Part shown: positions 35,342 through 45,137 of the stretch, piece by piece | Position numbering within the stretch: the stretch's first letter is position 1 | How the letters are laid out: each line of letters begins with the position of its first letter | DNA from: Devosia litorisediminis | GTDB lineage: Bacteria > Pseudomonadota > Alphaproteobacteria > Rhizobiales > Devosiaceae | Length of the DNA: 64,000 nucleotides | Assembly (NCBI RefSeq): GCF_018334155.1 | Contig: NZ_JAGXTP010000001.1 | Span: 2,542,001 to 2,606,000 of the forward strand | Direction of reading: 5' to 3' | Notes under the pieces: generated by a model | Seen by the model: only the letters and a program-made list of their open reading frames with translations | What the model was told of the DNA's origin: nothing | Databases searched by the model: none | Made by a program: the position numbers and the translations under genes

Positions 35342-36847
35342 ATGGAACCCATGAGCGTAGGCGACAGCGTTGATATCTTTGTCATTGGTGGCGGCATCAA
35401 TGGCGCCAGTGTGGCGCGGGACGCCGTGGGGCGCGGCTATTCGGTGGCGCTGGCGGAGATGAATGATCTCGCCTCGGGAACCTCCTCGGCCGCGACCAAG
35501 CTGGTGCATGGCGGGCTGCGCTATCTTGAGCATTACGAATTCCGACTGGTGCACGAGGCTCTGGCCGAGCGGGAAATCCTGTGGGCTGCCGCGCCGCATA
35601 TCATCTGGCCGCTGCGCTTTGTGCTGCCGCACCACAAGGGCCTGCGGCCAGCAGTGATCCTGCGCGCCGGGCTGGCCATGTATGACTATATGGGCGGGCG
35701 CCGCCTGCTGCCGCCCACCAAGACGCTGGACCTGAAAAAGGACATCACCGGCAAGCCGCTCAAGCCAGGCTACAAGCTGGGCTTTGAGTATTCCGACTGC
35801 TGGGTGGATGATGCACGCTTTGTGGTGCTGAACACCCGCGACGCCGCCGACAAGGGTGCGGCGGTGCATGTGCGCACCAAGGTGACCAGCCTGCGCCGCG
35901 ACAAGGGTGAATGGATCGTCGAGCTGGATGGTGAAGCAGGTCGGCAGACCGTGCGCGCCAGGCTGGTGGTCAATGCCGCCGGGCCCTGGGTTGATGATGT
36001 CATCACCGGGGCCATGGGCAAGAATGGCGCGCATAATGTGCGGCTGGTCAAAGGCAGCCATCTGGTGGTGCACAAGCTTTATGACCATGACCGCTGCTAT
36101 ATTTTCCAGAACAGCGACGGGCGTATCATCTTCGCCATTCCCTATGAGAACGACTACACGCTGATCGGCACCACCGATGAGGACTATGATGGCGACCCCA
36201 AGGACGTCAAAATCTCCGCTGCCGAAACCGACTATCTGCTGAGCGCGGCGAGCGAGTATTTTGCCAAGCCGCTGACCCATGACGATATCCACTGGAGCTA
36301 TTCGGGCGTGCGGCCGCTGTTTGACGACGGCGCCAGCGCGGCCCAGGAAGCCACGCGCGACTATGTGCTCAAGGTGGATGGCGATGCCGAAACCGGGGCG
36401 GCGATCAATGTGTTTGGCGGCAAGCTGACCACATCGCGGCGGCTGGCCGAGTCGGTGCTCGAAAAGATCGAAGAAGTGCTGGGGGCCAAGGGCGAGCGCT
36501 GGACCAAAAAAAGCACCCTGCCCGGCGGCGATTTCGAGCCATTGGCGTTCGATGCCGAGGTGCGCCGGCTGCACAAGGACTATCCCGAACTGCCCAAGGA
36601 AATGGCGCATCGCCTGACCCGGCTCTATGGCACCAGGGCGCGCGTGCTGCTGGGCGACCGGCAGGATCTGGCCAGCCTTGGCGAGCATTTTGGCGCTGAT
36701 CTGTATGCAGCCGAAGTAGACTATCTTGTGAGCCATGAATGGGCGCGCACCGCGCAGGATATCCTGTGGCGGCGCACCAAGCTGGGTCTGCGGGTGAGCA
36801 AGGACGAGACGGCAAGGCTCGCAGGCTATCTGGCCAAAGCCGGCTGA
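35342..36847 (+). CDS. glpD: Glycerol-3-phosphate dehydrogenase, FAD-dependent
   Basis: The 501-residue protein matches GlpD/GlpA throughout: FAD motif DIFVIGGGINGASVARDAVGRGYSVAL, LASGTSSAATKLVHGGLRYLEHYEFRLV, VNAAGPWVDD and IFAIPYENDYTLIGTTDEDY. It oxidises glycerol 3-phosphate to dihydroxyacetone phosphate at the inner membrane and passes electrons to quinone. A second start at 35351 (MSVGDS) has better ribosome-site spacing. It forms a glycerol-use pair with glpK downstream; no glycerol facilitator is seen. Confidence 0.95.
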   Translation: MEPMSVGDSVDIFVIGGGINGASVARDAVGRGYSVALAEMNDLASGTSSAATKLVHGGLRYLEHYEFRLVHEALAEREILWAAAPHIIWPLRFVLPHHKGLRPAVILRAGLAMYDYMGGRRLLPPTKTLDLKKDITGKPLKPGYKLGFEYSDCWVDDARFVVLNTRDAADKGAAVHVRTKVTSLRRDKGEWIVELDGEAGRQTVRARLVVNAAGPWVDDVITGAMGKNGAHNVRLVKGSHLVVHKLYDHDRCYIFQNSDGRIIFAIPYENDYTLIGTTDEDYDGDPKDVKISAAETDYLLSAASEYFAKPLTHDDIHWSYSGVRPLFDDGASAAQEATRDYVLKVDGDAETGAAINVFGGKLTTSRRLAESVLEKIEEVLGAKGERWTKKSTLPGGDFEPLAFDAEVRRLHKDYPELPKEMAHRLTRLYGTRARVLLGDRQDLASLGEHFGADLYAAEVDYLVSHEWARTAQDILWRRTKLGLRVSKDETARLAGYLAKAG

Positions 36848-36865
36848 TACAGGCGCGGCGATATT

Positions 36866-36949
36866 CCCTCTCCCTGACGGGAAGGGTTAGGGTGGGGTGA
36901 GGCCGTGGCTCAAACACCCCCGCCCCTGTCCCCCCCTATAAGGGGCGGG
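36866..36949. repeat. GC-rich mosaic palindromes between glpD and glpK
   Basis: Two adjacent hairpins are present: CCCTCTCCC/GGGAAGGG at about 36866-36885 and the perfect 9-bp pair CCCGCCCCT (36919-36927) / AGGGGCGGG (36941-36949). The flanking GGTTAGGGTGGGGTGAGG resembles other GC-rich elements in the window. They could reduce read-through from glpD. Confidence 0.7.
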
Positions 36950-36988
36950 AGACGATAGAACCGAAAACTCGGCGTCGAGGAGATTGTG

Positions 36989-38479
36989 ATGCGTGACTAT
37001 ATTCTGGCGATTGATCAGGGCACGACCTCGAGCCGGGCAATCGTGTTTGCCAAGGATCGCAGCATTGCCGGGTCCGGGCAGAAGGAATTCACCCAGATCT
37101 TTCCCCAGGACGGCTGGGTAGAGCACGACCCCGAAGAGATCTGGGAGAGTGTGGTCTGGTCGGTCAAGACGGCGCTCGAGGACGCGAAAATCACCGCAAA
37201 GGATGTGGCGGCCATCGGCATCACCAATCAGCGCGAAACCACGCTGATCTGGGACCGCAAGACCGGCAAGGCGGTGCACAATGCGATTGTCTGGCAGGAC
37301 CGGCGCACCGCAGCCTATTGCGCCACGCTCAAGAAGGACGGGCATGAAGCGCTGGTCACCGACAAAACCGGGCTGCTGCTGGACCCCTATTTTTCCGGCA
37401 CCAAGATCAAGTGGCTGCTCGACAATGTCGAGGGCGTGCGCGCGCGGGCCGAAGCCGGCGATCTGGCATTTGGTACCATTGACAGTTTTCTGATCTGGCG
37501 GCTGACGGGCGGCAAGTCCCATGTCACCGACGCGACCAATGCGGGCCGCACGCTGCTGTTCGACATTGCCGACAATGAGTGGGACAGCGAACTGCTGAAC
37601 CTGTTCACCGTGCCTGCCGCGCTGCTACCGGCAGTCAAGGATTGCGCCGATGATTTCGGCACCGCCGAGGTAAGCCTGTTTGGCGCTGACATCCCTATTC
37701 TGGGGGTGGCGGGCGACCAGCATGCGGCCACGATCGGGCAGGCCTGCTTTGAGCCGGGCATGCTCAAATCGACCTATGGCACAGGCTGCTTTGCGCTGCT
37801 CAATACGGGCACGGACATTGTGCGCTCCAAGAACCGGCTGCTGACCACCATCGCCTATCGGCTCAACGGCGAGACGGTCTATGCGCTCGAAGGCTCGATT
37901 TTCATCGCCGGGGCGGCGGTGCAGTGGATCCGAGACGGGCTCAAGCTGGTCAAGCATGCCAGCGAAACCGGCCCGCTGGCCCGCACCGCGGACCCCAGCC
38001 AGAATGTCTATATGGTGCCCGCCTTTGTGGGGCTGGGCGCGCCCTGGTGGGATGCCGATGCGCGCGGGGCAATCTATGGCCTGACGCGTAATTCGGGCCC
38101 GGCGGAGATCGCCAAGGCGGCGCTTGAAGCGGTCTGCTATCAGACGCGCGACCTGCTTGAAGCCATGCGCAAGGACTGGGGCGATAGCGGCAAGACCGTG
38201 CTGCGGGTCGATGGCGGCATGGTCGCCTCGGACTGGACCATGCAGTTTCTCGCCGACATTCTGGATGCACCGGTCGACCGGCCCAGAATCCTTGAAACCA
38301 CGGCACTGGGTGCGGCCTGGCTGGCCGGCTCAAAGGCCGGGGTATGGCCCGACATGGCCGAATTTGCCGCCAGTTGGGCGCTGGACAAGCAGTTCAAACC
38401 CGAGATGGATGCCACCACGCGCGACGCCAAGATCAAGGGCTGGGACGATGCCGTGCAGCGGACGTTGACGACGCGCTAG
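36989..38479 (+). CDS. glpK: Glycerol kinase
   Basis: The 496-residue protein is a standard FGGY kinase: [104 protein letters not shown] and [14 protein letters not shown]. It phosphorylates glycerol to glycerol 3-phosphate for GlpD. GAGGAG at 36977-36982 lies 6 bases from ATG 36989, which decides it over the GTG at 36986. Confidence 0.97.
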   Translation: MRDYILAIDQGTTSSRAIVFAKDRSIAGSGQKEFTQIFPQDGWVEHDPEEIWESVVWSVKTALEDAKITAKDVAAIGITNQRETTLIWDRKTGKAVHNAIVWQDRRTAAYCATLKKDGHEALVTDKTGLLLDPYFSGTKIKWLLDNVEGVRARAEAGDLAFGTIDSFLIWRLTGGKSHVTDATNAGRTLLFDIADNEWDSELLNLFTVPAALLPAVKDCADDFGTAEVSLFGADIPILGVAGDQHAATIGQACFEPGMLKSTYGTGCFALLNTGTDIVRSKNRLLTTIAYRLNGETVYALEGSIFIAGAAVQWIRDGLKLVKHASETGPLARTADPSQNVYMVPAFVGLGAPWWDADARGAIYGLTRNSGPAEIAKAALEAVCYQTRDLLEAMRKDWGDSGKTVLRVDGGMVASDWTMQFLADILDAPVDRPRILETTALGAAWLAGSKAGVWPDMAEFAASWALDKQFKPEMDATTRDAKIKGWDDAVQRTLTTR

Positions 38480-38691
38480 GGCGAGCCGAAGAGCTGCCGA
38501 GAGCCGAGACACCAGGGGTTAGAAAGCTTCCGTTCTGGCAGCTGGCCAGCCACGTCTGAAATTGGGGTGGGAAGGAGACGGTCTGGTTTTGGTTCACACG
38601 AAGCGTTAGCTGCCGCACCTGCAAGATACGACTTTGAAGTTGGGCTCTAGCCGGCTAGGCCCAGAGTGTCCCATGCCAGAGAGGCCGCCAC

Positions 38692-38976
38692 GTGGAAGAC
38701 ATCTATTTCTGGGCATCTGGCACCCTAGTCGCATCAGGCTTTCTTCTGTCCGCTCGCAACTGGCTGCTGTTCTTACTCGTGCTCTTGCCTGGCGCCGTGT
38801 GCCTTATAGGACTTTGGGTCGATTTTTGGTCGACCCTGAATTGCGGGGATGCGTGCCCGTCCGGACACGATATTGGAATTGGACCAATCACCGGGATCGT
38901 CGTTGCAGCCAGTCTGTTCTTTGTTCTGATTGCTGCCACTAAAGGGTTTATGATCAGGCGTCGGCGGAGCCCTTAG
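38692..38976 (+). CDS. Small three-span membrane protein of unknown function
   Basis: The predicted 94-residue protein begins with GTG and has three hydrophobic segments (WASGTLVASGFLLSARN, WLLFLLVLLPGAVCLIGLW, IGPITGIVVAASLFFVLIAA), a periplasmic-type loop with two Cys (NCGDACPSG) and a basic tail (IRRRRS). No family is recognised. The start codon and ribosome site are weak, so this is a moderate call. It stands alone in a stretch with little else coding. Confidence 0.55.
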   Translation: MEDIYFWASGTLVASGFLLSARNWLLFLLVLLPGAVCLIGLWVDFWSTLNCGDACPSGHDIGIGPITGIVVAASLFFVLIAATKGFMIRRRRSP

Positions 38977-39209
38977 CACTGACGAACGGCTGCTATTTGG
39001 ATCTTTCGGTCGGACCACGACCGGCAGAAACGGGGTCGCAAGCCGCCGGGCCGCAACGCGCCCCATTTCAGAGGTTAGGTCCTCGTCGGTGACGTCCTAA
39101 AAGCAGAAACTCTTATGAGGCTCCGGCAACGCCGATAAGGGGTGGAAAGCTGACGGTCTGCATTTCCACCTGTTCGCCGGTAGCAGACCTAAGCGCCCAA
39201 CTTTTGAAT

Positions 39210-39860
39210 TCAGCTGCCCACTGTTATCCGGCAGATCAGCGTATTGTCCTGATGCAGATCCTCGCCCCAGATCAGCTCGGCTGAACTGTCCCAAGCGATA
39301 TTGTCGTAGCCGTCCTTGGGACTGACCTCCTGGGCGCTATGTACCACGGCAGCGGGCCAGGCGCTGTCGTCAAAGCCGGGCGCGGTCCAGTCTGACGGAA
39401 TATCGGTTTCGGTGAAGCCGCAGGCGCCCTCACCGGCAACCGGATTGCTCTCCTTGGCGCAGGCGACATCCAGCGGCGCATGGTGGACAACCAGGCAACG
39501 CGCATCGCCATCGGTGACCGCGACCAGAGCGCCTGCGGCATCGTGGAACTGTGCAATCAGCCCACCATCGCCCATCTGCTGGCGATTGGTGCCGATATAT
39601 TCGAGCCCGGAATCGTTCTCCTTGAAATCCTTGGCCATGATGGCAATGGTCATGGGCATGTCGGCTTCAAAGCTGGCCGTCTCGGCGTTGAAAGAGCGTT
39701 CGGTCGTGATCGGCACGCTGTCTTCCAGGACCTTTTCGCCGTTCACATACATCTCGAACCAGTTGTCCGCCCATACATCTGCGGTGATTGTCTGGCTCTG
39801 GGCCATCACCGAGCCGGTGCCCAGGCTCAGCACGATTGCGGTCGCGAGTAAGGTGTGCAT
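39210..39860 (-). CDS. Exported jelly-roll-like protein associated with YHYH/PEBP genes
   Basis: The 216-residue protein has a signal peptide (MHTLLATAIVLSLGTGSVMAQ). The mature part contains ITADVWADNWFEMYVNGEKV, DSVPITTERSFN, EYIGTNRQQMGDGG and PSDWTAPGFDDSAW, plus four cysteines. The DNWFEMYVNG and W-FDDSAW patterns recall carbohydrate-binding jelly rolls in glycoside hydrolases; no catalytic motif is seen. AAGGA 6 bases before ATG 39860 decides the start. It is the last gene of a four-gene set of exported proteins. Confidence 0.82.
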   Translation of the reverse strand: MHTLLATAIVLSLGTGSVMAQSQTITADVWADNWFEMYVNGEKVLEDSVPITTERSFNAETASFEADMPMTIAIMAKDFKENDSGLEYIGTNRQQMGDGGLIAQFHDAAGALVAVTDGDARCLVVHHAPLDVACAKESNPVAGEGACGFTETDIPSDWTAPGFDDSAWPAAVVHSAQEVSPKDGYDNIAWDSSAELIWGEDLHQDNTLICRITVGS

Positions 39861-39913
39861 CTGGTTTTCCTTCATATGGTTCAGGAACAGGCGTCCTGCG
39901 GCGGGGGATCGGT

Positions 39914-40471
39914 TCAGTTCAGGAAGGCAATACTGGATGACGCGATGATCTTGCCTTCCATGGCCTGGGTCATGCTGGACCAGTCCACTTGCAGGTCATC
40001 ATGGGCTGGCAAATCGTCCAGTGCGCTGCTTAGTGCGTAGAGCGTGATGACATATTCATGCTGGGCCCCGGGTGGCGAGCATGGCGGCGTGTAGCCGGTG
40101 CGCCGTTCATCCTTGTCGCCCCCCTCATCGCCGATGGAGGCGGGATTGCCTCGTGGCAGCTCAACAGTGTCGACAGGAATATTCCACAACAGCCAATATT
40201 GGCTGGGCGCATCCACCCCCTCGACGGTCCCTTTGGGATAGTGGTGCATGATCAGCGCCAGGCCTTGCGTGTCGACAGGCGTCGCGGACCAGGCGAGAGG
40301 CGGCGTCAGCCCGTCGCCGCCGTCGCGGGTGCATTTGAGATCGGCGGGCAAAGTACCGCCATTGACCATGACCGGGCTCGACAGCATGAACGTGTCCTGC
40401 GCTGCCGCCGACCCGGCCAATCCTGCCAGCATCAGCGCAGTGATCCAGCGCCGTGGCGCGACCGGCATCAT
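39914..40471 (-). CDS. YbhB/YbcL family PEBP protein (Raf-kinase-inhibitor-like), exported
   Basis: The 185-residue protein has a signal peptide (RRWITALMLAGLAGSAAAQ) and the PEBP signature set: LPADLKCTRDGGDGLTPPLAWS, ALIMHHYPKG, YWLLWNIPVDT, GYTPPCSPPGAQHEYVITLYAL. PEBP proteins bind phospholipid head groups or small anions; bacterial roles are mostly unknown. Its ATG overlaps the TGA of the YHYH gene (ATGA), so the two are translationally coupled. Confidence 0.92.
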   Translation of the reverse strand: MMPVAPRRWITALMLAGLAGSAAAQDTFMLSSPVMVNGGTLPADLKCTRDGGDGLTPPLAWSATPVDTQGLALIMHHYPKGTVEGVDAPSQYWLLWNIPVDTVELPRGNPASIGDEGGDKDERRTGYTPPCSPPGAQHEYVITLYALSSALDDLPAHDDLQVDWSSMTQAMEGKIIASSSIAFLN

Positions 40472-41472
40472 CGGCAATACTTGCCGGTTTTGATCTCGCC
40501 CTTATTGGTCACCGTGCGCGTTTCGAAATCGTAGCAATCCGGCGTGTCGGAGGGTGTGTAACGCATGTAGTACTCTTCGCCCTGATAGGTGTAATCCATG
40601 CTGCGCTGACCCGAGGCATCCTGGGTGAACACCAGGCCCTCAACCCCACCGCGTGGCGGCTGACCGGGCTCCAGACCAACGCCGCCACCAGCAGGTGACA
40701 ACGGGGCAGTCCGTGGCAAATCTTTCAGATCGGCGACCGTGCCCATCAGGCACTGGATAATATAGGGGGCCTCCAGCGAGGTGTGATAGCGATAGCCAAA
40801 GGTGTCGTCGGCCTGCCCGTTGCAGACATCGAGCACGTCTATGGCGATGGGCGTGCCGTCGGGATTGTTGTCACCGAAGATGGGGAAGCCGTCAAAGGCC
40901 CAGCCGATGATGGCGTCGTCACCGGCATTGTCCATCTGTTCGATCATGCAGGTCGGTTTGACGTGGTAGTGATAATCATCGCCACGTCCGGCATGGCCAC
41001 CACAGACATCGAGCTGCTGGGTCAGCAGGGTGTCGTGCTGGGTTTGGTGGTGGTACAGATCGGCCTCGGTCATCTCGCCGCCGCCGGTATAGTCAAAGAT
41101 CGGCACACCGTTCACGGCCACACCCAGCGCCGCGTCGCGCGTCTGTGGTGTGTCGCCCAGGCTCGGCTGCAGCGGGATAGGGGCGGCATAGTCCTTGGCC
41201 GGAACCGGCACCTGCTCGTTGGTGCCGACAATGCCGGTCATCAGAGTGTGGTCGGGATAGGTGTCCGATGTCATCACCGCCTGCCCATTCTCACAGGTGA
41301 CGGTGACACTATCGGCAAATCCGGCATCGGCCACAGATGCCATGACGGCGGCGCAATGCTCGTCTTCCGACTCGTGGGAATGTGCGGTAGCGGGCGTAAA
41401 AACCGCTGTTCCGATGAGCATCGTCAGCGTTGTCACACCGAACTGAAAATGGAGAGGCTTCGTTATCGGCAT
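40468..41472 (-). CDS. YHYH domain protein, exported
   Basis: The 334-residue protein begins with a hydrophobic signal segment, then a His/Glu-rich start (AHSHESEDEHC). The YHYH-domain features are YHHQTQHDTLLTQQLDVCGGHAGRGDDYHYHVKPTC, GWAFDGFPIFGDNN and DTFGYRYHTSLEAPYIIQCLMG. The clustered His and Cys residues suggest metal binding. The C-terminus has a tyrosine-rich YQGEEYYMRY segment. The family is uncharacterised biochemically and often neighbours PEBP genes, as here. GGAG precedes the ATG. Confidence 0.9.
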   Translation of the reverse strand: MPITKPLHFQFGVTTLTMLIGTAVFTPATAHSHESEDEHCAAVMASVADAGFADSVTVTCENGQAVMTSDTYPDHTLMTGIVGTNEQVPVPAKDYAAPIPLQPSLGDTPQTRDAALGVAVNGVPIFDYTGGGEMTEADLYHHQTQHDTLLTQQLDVCGGHAGRGDDYHYHVKPTCMIEQMDNAGDDAIIGWAFDGFPIFGDNNPDGTPIAIDVLDVCNGQADDTFGYRYHTSLEAPYIIQCLMGTVADLKDLPRTAPLSPAGGGVGLEPGQPPRGGVEGLVFTQDASGQRSMDYTYQGEEYYMRYTPSDTPDCYDFETRTVTNKGEIKTGKYCR

Positions 41473-41560
41473 GGTGACTCCAGTGATTGCCTGTTGGGCT
41501 CTGAGACTGAAAAACGGCTCGGCAATGGCAGCGACCTTTCAGATCACCGCCAGGCGAGGA

Positions 41561-42055
41561 CTAGCCGCGCGGCAACTGACCCGAGACGTGGGCGGCTTCA
41601 ATCTCTTCGGCGGAGACCGTGTCATCTCCGTCGATGTCGATCAGATCAAAGAATTCACCAAGGCCCATCTGACGGTAGAGCCGTTCGTTGGCATAGTCGG
41701 TAACTTCCGCAAGCGTCAGACGACCGTCCGCATTGGCGTCTGAGCCATCGAAGGCGAACTCGGGCTGAACGCTGGCGACTTCGCTCTCGTCAAGAACCTG
41801 ATCCTGGTTGAGGTCGAACTGGTCAAAATAGGCAACCATGCCGACGCTGCGTTCCGGGCCCATCGCAATAAACTGGTCGATTTCGGCCCGCGTAACCTGA
41901 CTGTCGTGATCAAAATCAGAGGCGCTGAAAGGACCGTGAGGTCCGGGGCTTCGGGGACCATTCGTCAGACTGTTTCCCGCAGTCTGCGCAAAGGCAGAGC
42001 TGGCCAACAGGGCTATAGTGGCTGCCGCCAGAATGAGCTTCGTGGTCGTTTTCAT
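41561..42055 (-). CDS. Exported EF-hand calcium-binding protein
   Basis: The 164-residue protein has a signal peptide (MKTTTKLILAAATIALLASSAFAQ) and four 12-residue EF loops: DHD-type DFDHDSQVTRAE, DLNQDQVLDESE, DANADGRLTLAE and DIDGDDTVSAEE, each with Asp/Asn/Glu at the calcium positions. It is likely a periplasmic calcium binder. It is the first of four exported-protein genes read in the same direction, 88 bases before the YHYH gene. The ATG at 42055 gives the standard signal peptide. Confidence 0.92.
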   Translation of the reverse strand: MKTTTKLILAAATIALLASSAFAQTAGNSLTNGPRSPGPHGPFSASDFDHDSQVTRAEIDQFIAMGPERSVGMVAYFDQFDLNQDQVLDESEVASVQPEFAFDGSDANADGRLTLAEVTDYANERLYRQMGLGEFFDLIDIDGDDTVSAEEIEAAHVSGQLPRG

Positions 42056-42624
42056 TGTGCCCTGCAACTCCCAAAGATAATATCACGCCATCTGCGGGCC
42101 GCTACGGCACCCGCGATTGTTGCGCATAGTCATACGGTCGCGGGCTGCCCGATGGCACGTTACAAGCCGGTCGCAAACATGAACGTTTGGAAACAGATCG
42201 TCATTGCTGAGGTCGTGCAGGACAAGACTGCTCCTCGACGACACGGAGCCGTAACGCTGGGCGCTGCGATGGGTGAGCGCGTGTGGCCGCTCTCATCCGG
42301 TGAGTAGCGACGAGATCGCTATTCCTATCCTTGGGAGAGAACTGAAGGACGCAGCTGCGGCTGAACGATTTTTGGCCAGGGTCGACCCGGCGGGCCGGCG
42401 CATCGCATGTCGCATCGGCGTCTTCGCTGACGCAACCGGCTTTTGCCATCAGTCGCGAGTTGCAGCTATCGCCATGTGGAGAGGCGACTGCTTACATACA
42501 TCGGAACATACGGCTTGAGTGGCTGAAATGGGGTCTTCAGCAGATGGGCGATTTGGGTTTTTTTCCTGACCGACCGGTTTGCGGCCGGTCAGGAGAAAGA
42601 ACCCAGACTTAGACGAGGTGACGG
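42056..42624. other. Long intergenic region with one hairpin, no supported gene
   Basis: This 569-base stretch between the EF-hand gene and the catalase gene has short ORFs (for example 42273-42518 plus) without a recognisable family, signal or ribosome site. At 42565-42593, CCTGACCGACCG and CGGCCGGTCAGG form a 12-position stem with one mismatch. It lies just after the catalase stop codon and may end that transcript, though no U-run follows. Confidence 0.5.
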
Positions 42625-44232
42625 CTATCGCGAGACTGGATCGTCTTGCTGGTCAGGGGAGGCGCCGTTCTGGGCATCGCCTTTGGCGATCGATGCCGTG
42701 GCGGGAACGCCATGGTAGCCGGAAATCGATTTGGCGCTGGCCATGCCTGGAGATTGAGACTTGCCGCCGAGCATATCGCGGGTGGCCTTTTCGATCCGGT
42801 CGCCAATGTCTTTATCCACCTTGCGCCAATAGTCAAAAGCGCGCTCCAGGATCGGCTCACTGACGCCGTTGGCCAGATGTCCAGAAGCGTTTTTGACAAA
42901 TCGCTCGCGTTGCTCATCGTCCATGACGTCGCGCACGAGTGCACCGGCTTGGCTCCAATCGTCATCTGCGGCGCGTAGGGTGTAAGCAGCGCGGACCATG
43001 TCGCCATCGGCCATCCAGGTCGCTTCTCCCCCTGTTTCCGGCTGCGCTCCAGCACCACCATATGAGTTGGGCGCATAGACCGGATCGAGCGCATTGACAG
43101 TGCGGCCGCGCCCGGCACGCGAATAGGAATGCACCTCCGCCGCCTTGGCCTGATTGACCGGAATCTGCTTGTAATTGACCCCCAGCCGAGCGCGGTGTGC
43201 GTCAGAATAGGAGAACCCGCGCGCGAGAAGCATCTTGTCAGGGCTGAGACCGATACCCGGCACCATATTATTTGGCTCGAAGGCCAATTGCTCAATCTGC
43301 GTATCCCAATCCACGGGGTTTGTATCGAGCGTTAGCTTGCCGACCTCCATCAACGGATAATCGGCATGCGGCCATATCTTGGTGAGGTCAAACGGGTTGA
43401 TACGATAGGTCTTGGCGTCGTCGAAAGGCATCACCTGGAACTTCAACGTCCAGCTTGGGAATTCACCTCTGGCGATGTGCTCGAACAGGTCGCGACGGTG
43501 ATAGTCGCCGTCCTGGCCTGCCATCTTGTCAGCCGCGTCCTGTGTAAGGTGCGCATTGCCGTCGCCCAGATCGGTATGGAAGTGCCACTTGACCCAGAAT
43601 TTTTCGCCCGCTTCGTTGGTGAGCATGTAGGTGTGGCTGCCGTAACCGTTCATTTCGCGCCAGTTCCTGGGCACGCCGCGATCGCCCATAAGATAGGTCA
43701 CCTGGTGTGCACTTTCGGGGCTGAGCGTCCAGAAATCCCACTGCATGTCATGATCGCGCAGTCCGTTATCGGCCCTGCGCTTCTGGCTACGGATGAAGTG
43801 CTGGAACTTCATCGGGTCGCGAATGAAAAAGATCGGCGTGTTGTTGCCGACCATATCGAAATTGCCGTCATCGGTGTAAAACTTCACCGAGAACCCGCGC
43901 GGATCGCGCCACGTGTCGGGACTGCCGCGTTCACCGGCCACGGTGGAGAAGCGGACCGCGGTTTCCACTTTGGCACCAAGCTGCAGGAATTTTGCCTTGG
44001 TGAATTTGCTGACGTCGCTGGTCACCTCAAAATGGCCAAATGCCCCACTTCCCTTGGCATGGGGCTGCCGTTCAGGAATGCGCTCGCGATTAAAATTCGC
44101 CATCTGCTCAATCAAGTAGTGATCATTGAGCACGATCGGGCCGTCTCGACCTATCGTGAGCGAATGCTCGTCGCTCTGGACCGGAATGCCTGCATCGGTC
44201 GTGGTGCGGGGGGCGGAGCTCTTATCGGCCAT
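42625..44232 (-). CDS. katA: Catalase, small-subunit haem type
   Basis: From MADKSSAP, with GAGGA 7 bases upstream, the protein has 535 residues. Family motifs: catalytic His in [66 protein letters not shown], and haem-ligand Tyr in [14 protein letters not shown]. It breaks hydrogen peroxide to water and oxygen in the cytoplasm. The C-terminus (~from 490) is a short polar tail. The longer ORF to 44412 lacks family similarity. Confidence 0.96.
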   Translation of the reverse strand: MADKSSAPRTTTDAGIPVQSDEHSLTIGRDGPIVLNDHYLIEQMANFNRERIPERQPHAKGSGAFGHFEVTSDVSKFTKAKFLQLGAKVETAVRFSTVAGERGSPDTWRDPRGFSVKFYTDDGNFDMVGNNTPIFFIRDPMKFQHFIRSQKRRADNGLRDHDMQWDFWTLSPESAHQVTYLMGDRGVPRNWREMNGYGSHTYMLTNEAGEKFWVKWHFHTDLGDGNAHLTQDAADKMAGQDGDYHRRDLFEHIARGEFPSWTLKFQVMPFDDAKTYRINPFDLTKIWPHADYPLMEVGKLTLDTNPVDWDTQIEQLAFEPNNMVPGIGLSPDKMLLARGFSYSDAHRARLGVNYKQIPVNQAKAAEVHSYSRAGRGRTVNALDPVYAPNSYGGAGAQPETGGEATWMADGDMVRAAYTLRAADDDWSQAGALVRDVMDDEQRERFVKNASGHLANGVSEPILERAFDYWRKVDKDIGDRIEKATRDMLGGKSQSPGMASAKSISGYHGVPATASIAKGDAQNGASPDQQDDPVSR

Positions 44233-44443
44233 GGTCGTGTCCTCGGGGTGCGTTGCTATAGCACTACAACCGATGGCGGGAGCGGCAGGTTCCGTCGTGA
44301 GCGGTCCTGATCGGGCATGCGTTGCAGGACTTAGTGATGAGGGGCGACACGGCCGCACTTTGTCGGCTCGAAGCGCCGGGCAAAACTGCGCAGACTGTAT
44401 TGTCGGCGGCACGCCGGCTGCAGCTGAACCGGCCCGTTTGTCG

Positions 44444-44950
44444 CTAGACCACCTTGAGCCAGGGCTGGAAACTGCCGCCGGCGATCATGGCCCAGTAGAG
44501 CTTGCCGTTTGACGTCCGCGCGACGGCCAGACCGAATTCGGTGAATTTGGCATTGAGCAGGGTCGAGCGGTGGCCAGAGGATTGCATCCAGCCCTCGATG
44601 GCACCTTGCAGGCTGGTATAGCCCTTGGCGAGGTTTTCGCCGACGGCGCCCTGATAGCCTGCGGCGGTGACGCGCTCGCGCAGGGTAACCCCCAGATCGT
44701 GGCTGAGCGTGTTCTTGCTGGCCATCAGGCGGGCCTGTGAACGGGCGGCGTCTTCAAGGCGGGGATTGTAGCTCCAGGGGCCCGCTCCATTGGCCTTGCG
44801 CACCGCGTTGATGGCGGTGAGGATTTCCGCGTCGCTCATGGTCTCGGGCGTGCTGGCGCCCTTGGGCAAGACCGGAATGGTGCTTGCGCAGGCGGACAGC
44901 GCCAAGGCGGCACCGAGAACGAGAAAGCTGCGGCGGGGCAAAGTCGACAT
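44444..44950 (-). CDS. CAP/SCP (YkwD) family lipoprotein
   Basis: The 168-residue protein starts [23 protein letters not shown], a signal peptide with lipobox LSAC, so it is probably lipid-anchored to the envelope. The CAP domain shows [74 protein letters not shown]. The His and Glu of the CAP cavity are present. Function of bacterial CAP proteins is mostly unknown. Confidence 0.9.
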   Translation of the reverse strand: MSTLPRRSFLVLGAALALSACASTIPVLPKGASTPETMSDAEILTAINAVRKANGAGPWSYNPRLEDAARSQARLMASKNTLSHDLGVTLRERVTAAGYQGAVGENLAKGYTSLQGAIEGWMQSSGHRSTLLNAKFTEFGLAVARTSNGKLYWAMIAGGSFQPWLKVV

Positions 44951-45137
44951 CAAGCAAATTCCACTTGTAGCGGCGCTATGGCACCATGAATCCGAAGGTC
45001 TGGCATACAGCGTTCTGGCGTCGCGCATGGCGCTCGGTTGATCTGATATCACGCAAGGAAGATTGCCAGTCCATGAAGATCATAGTGGAAAGCTGGCAGT
45101 TCTGGGCCGCCGGTGGCCCGGCACCAAAGCCAGGGCG

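Noticed and set aside
42273-42518. 81-residue plus-strand ORF in the gap after katA
   Set aside because: No ribosome site, no family pattern and no hydrophobic or signal segment; composition looks random.
42565-42593. Rho-independent terminator for katA
   Set aside because: The stem is good but the A-run, not a U-run, follows in the katA sense, so I list it only as a hairpin.
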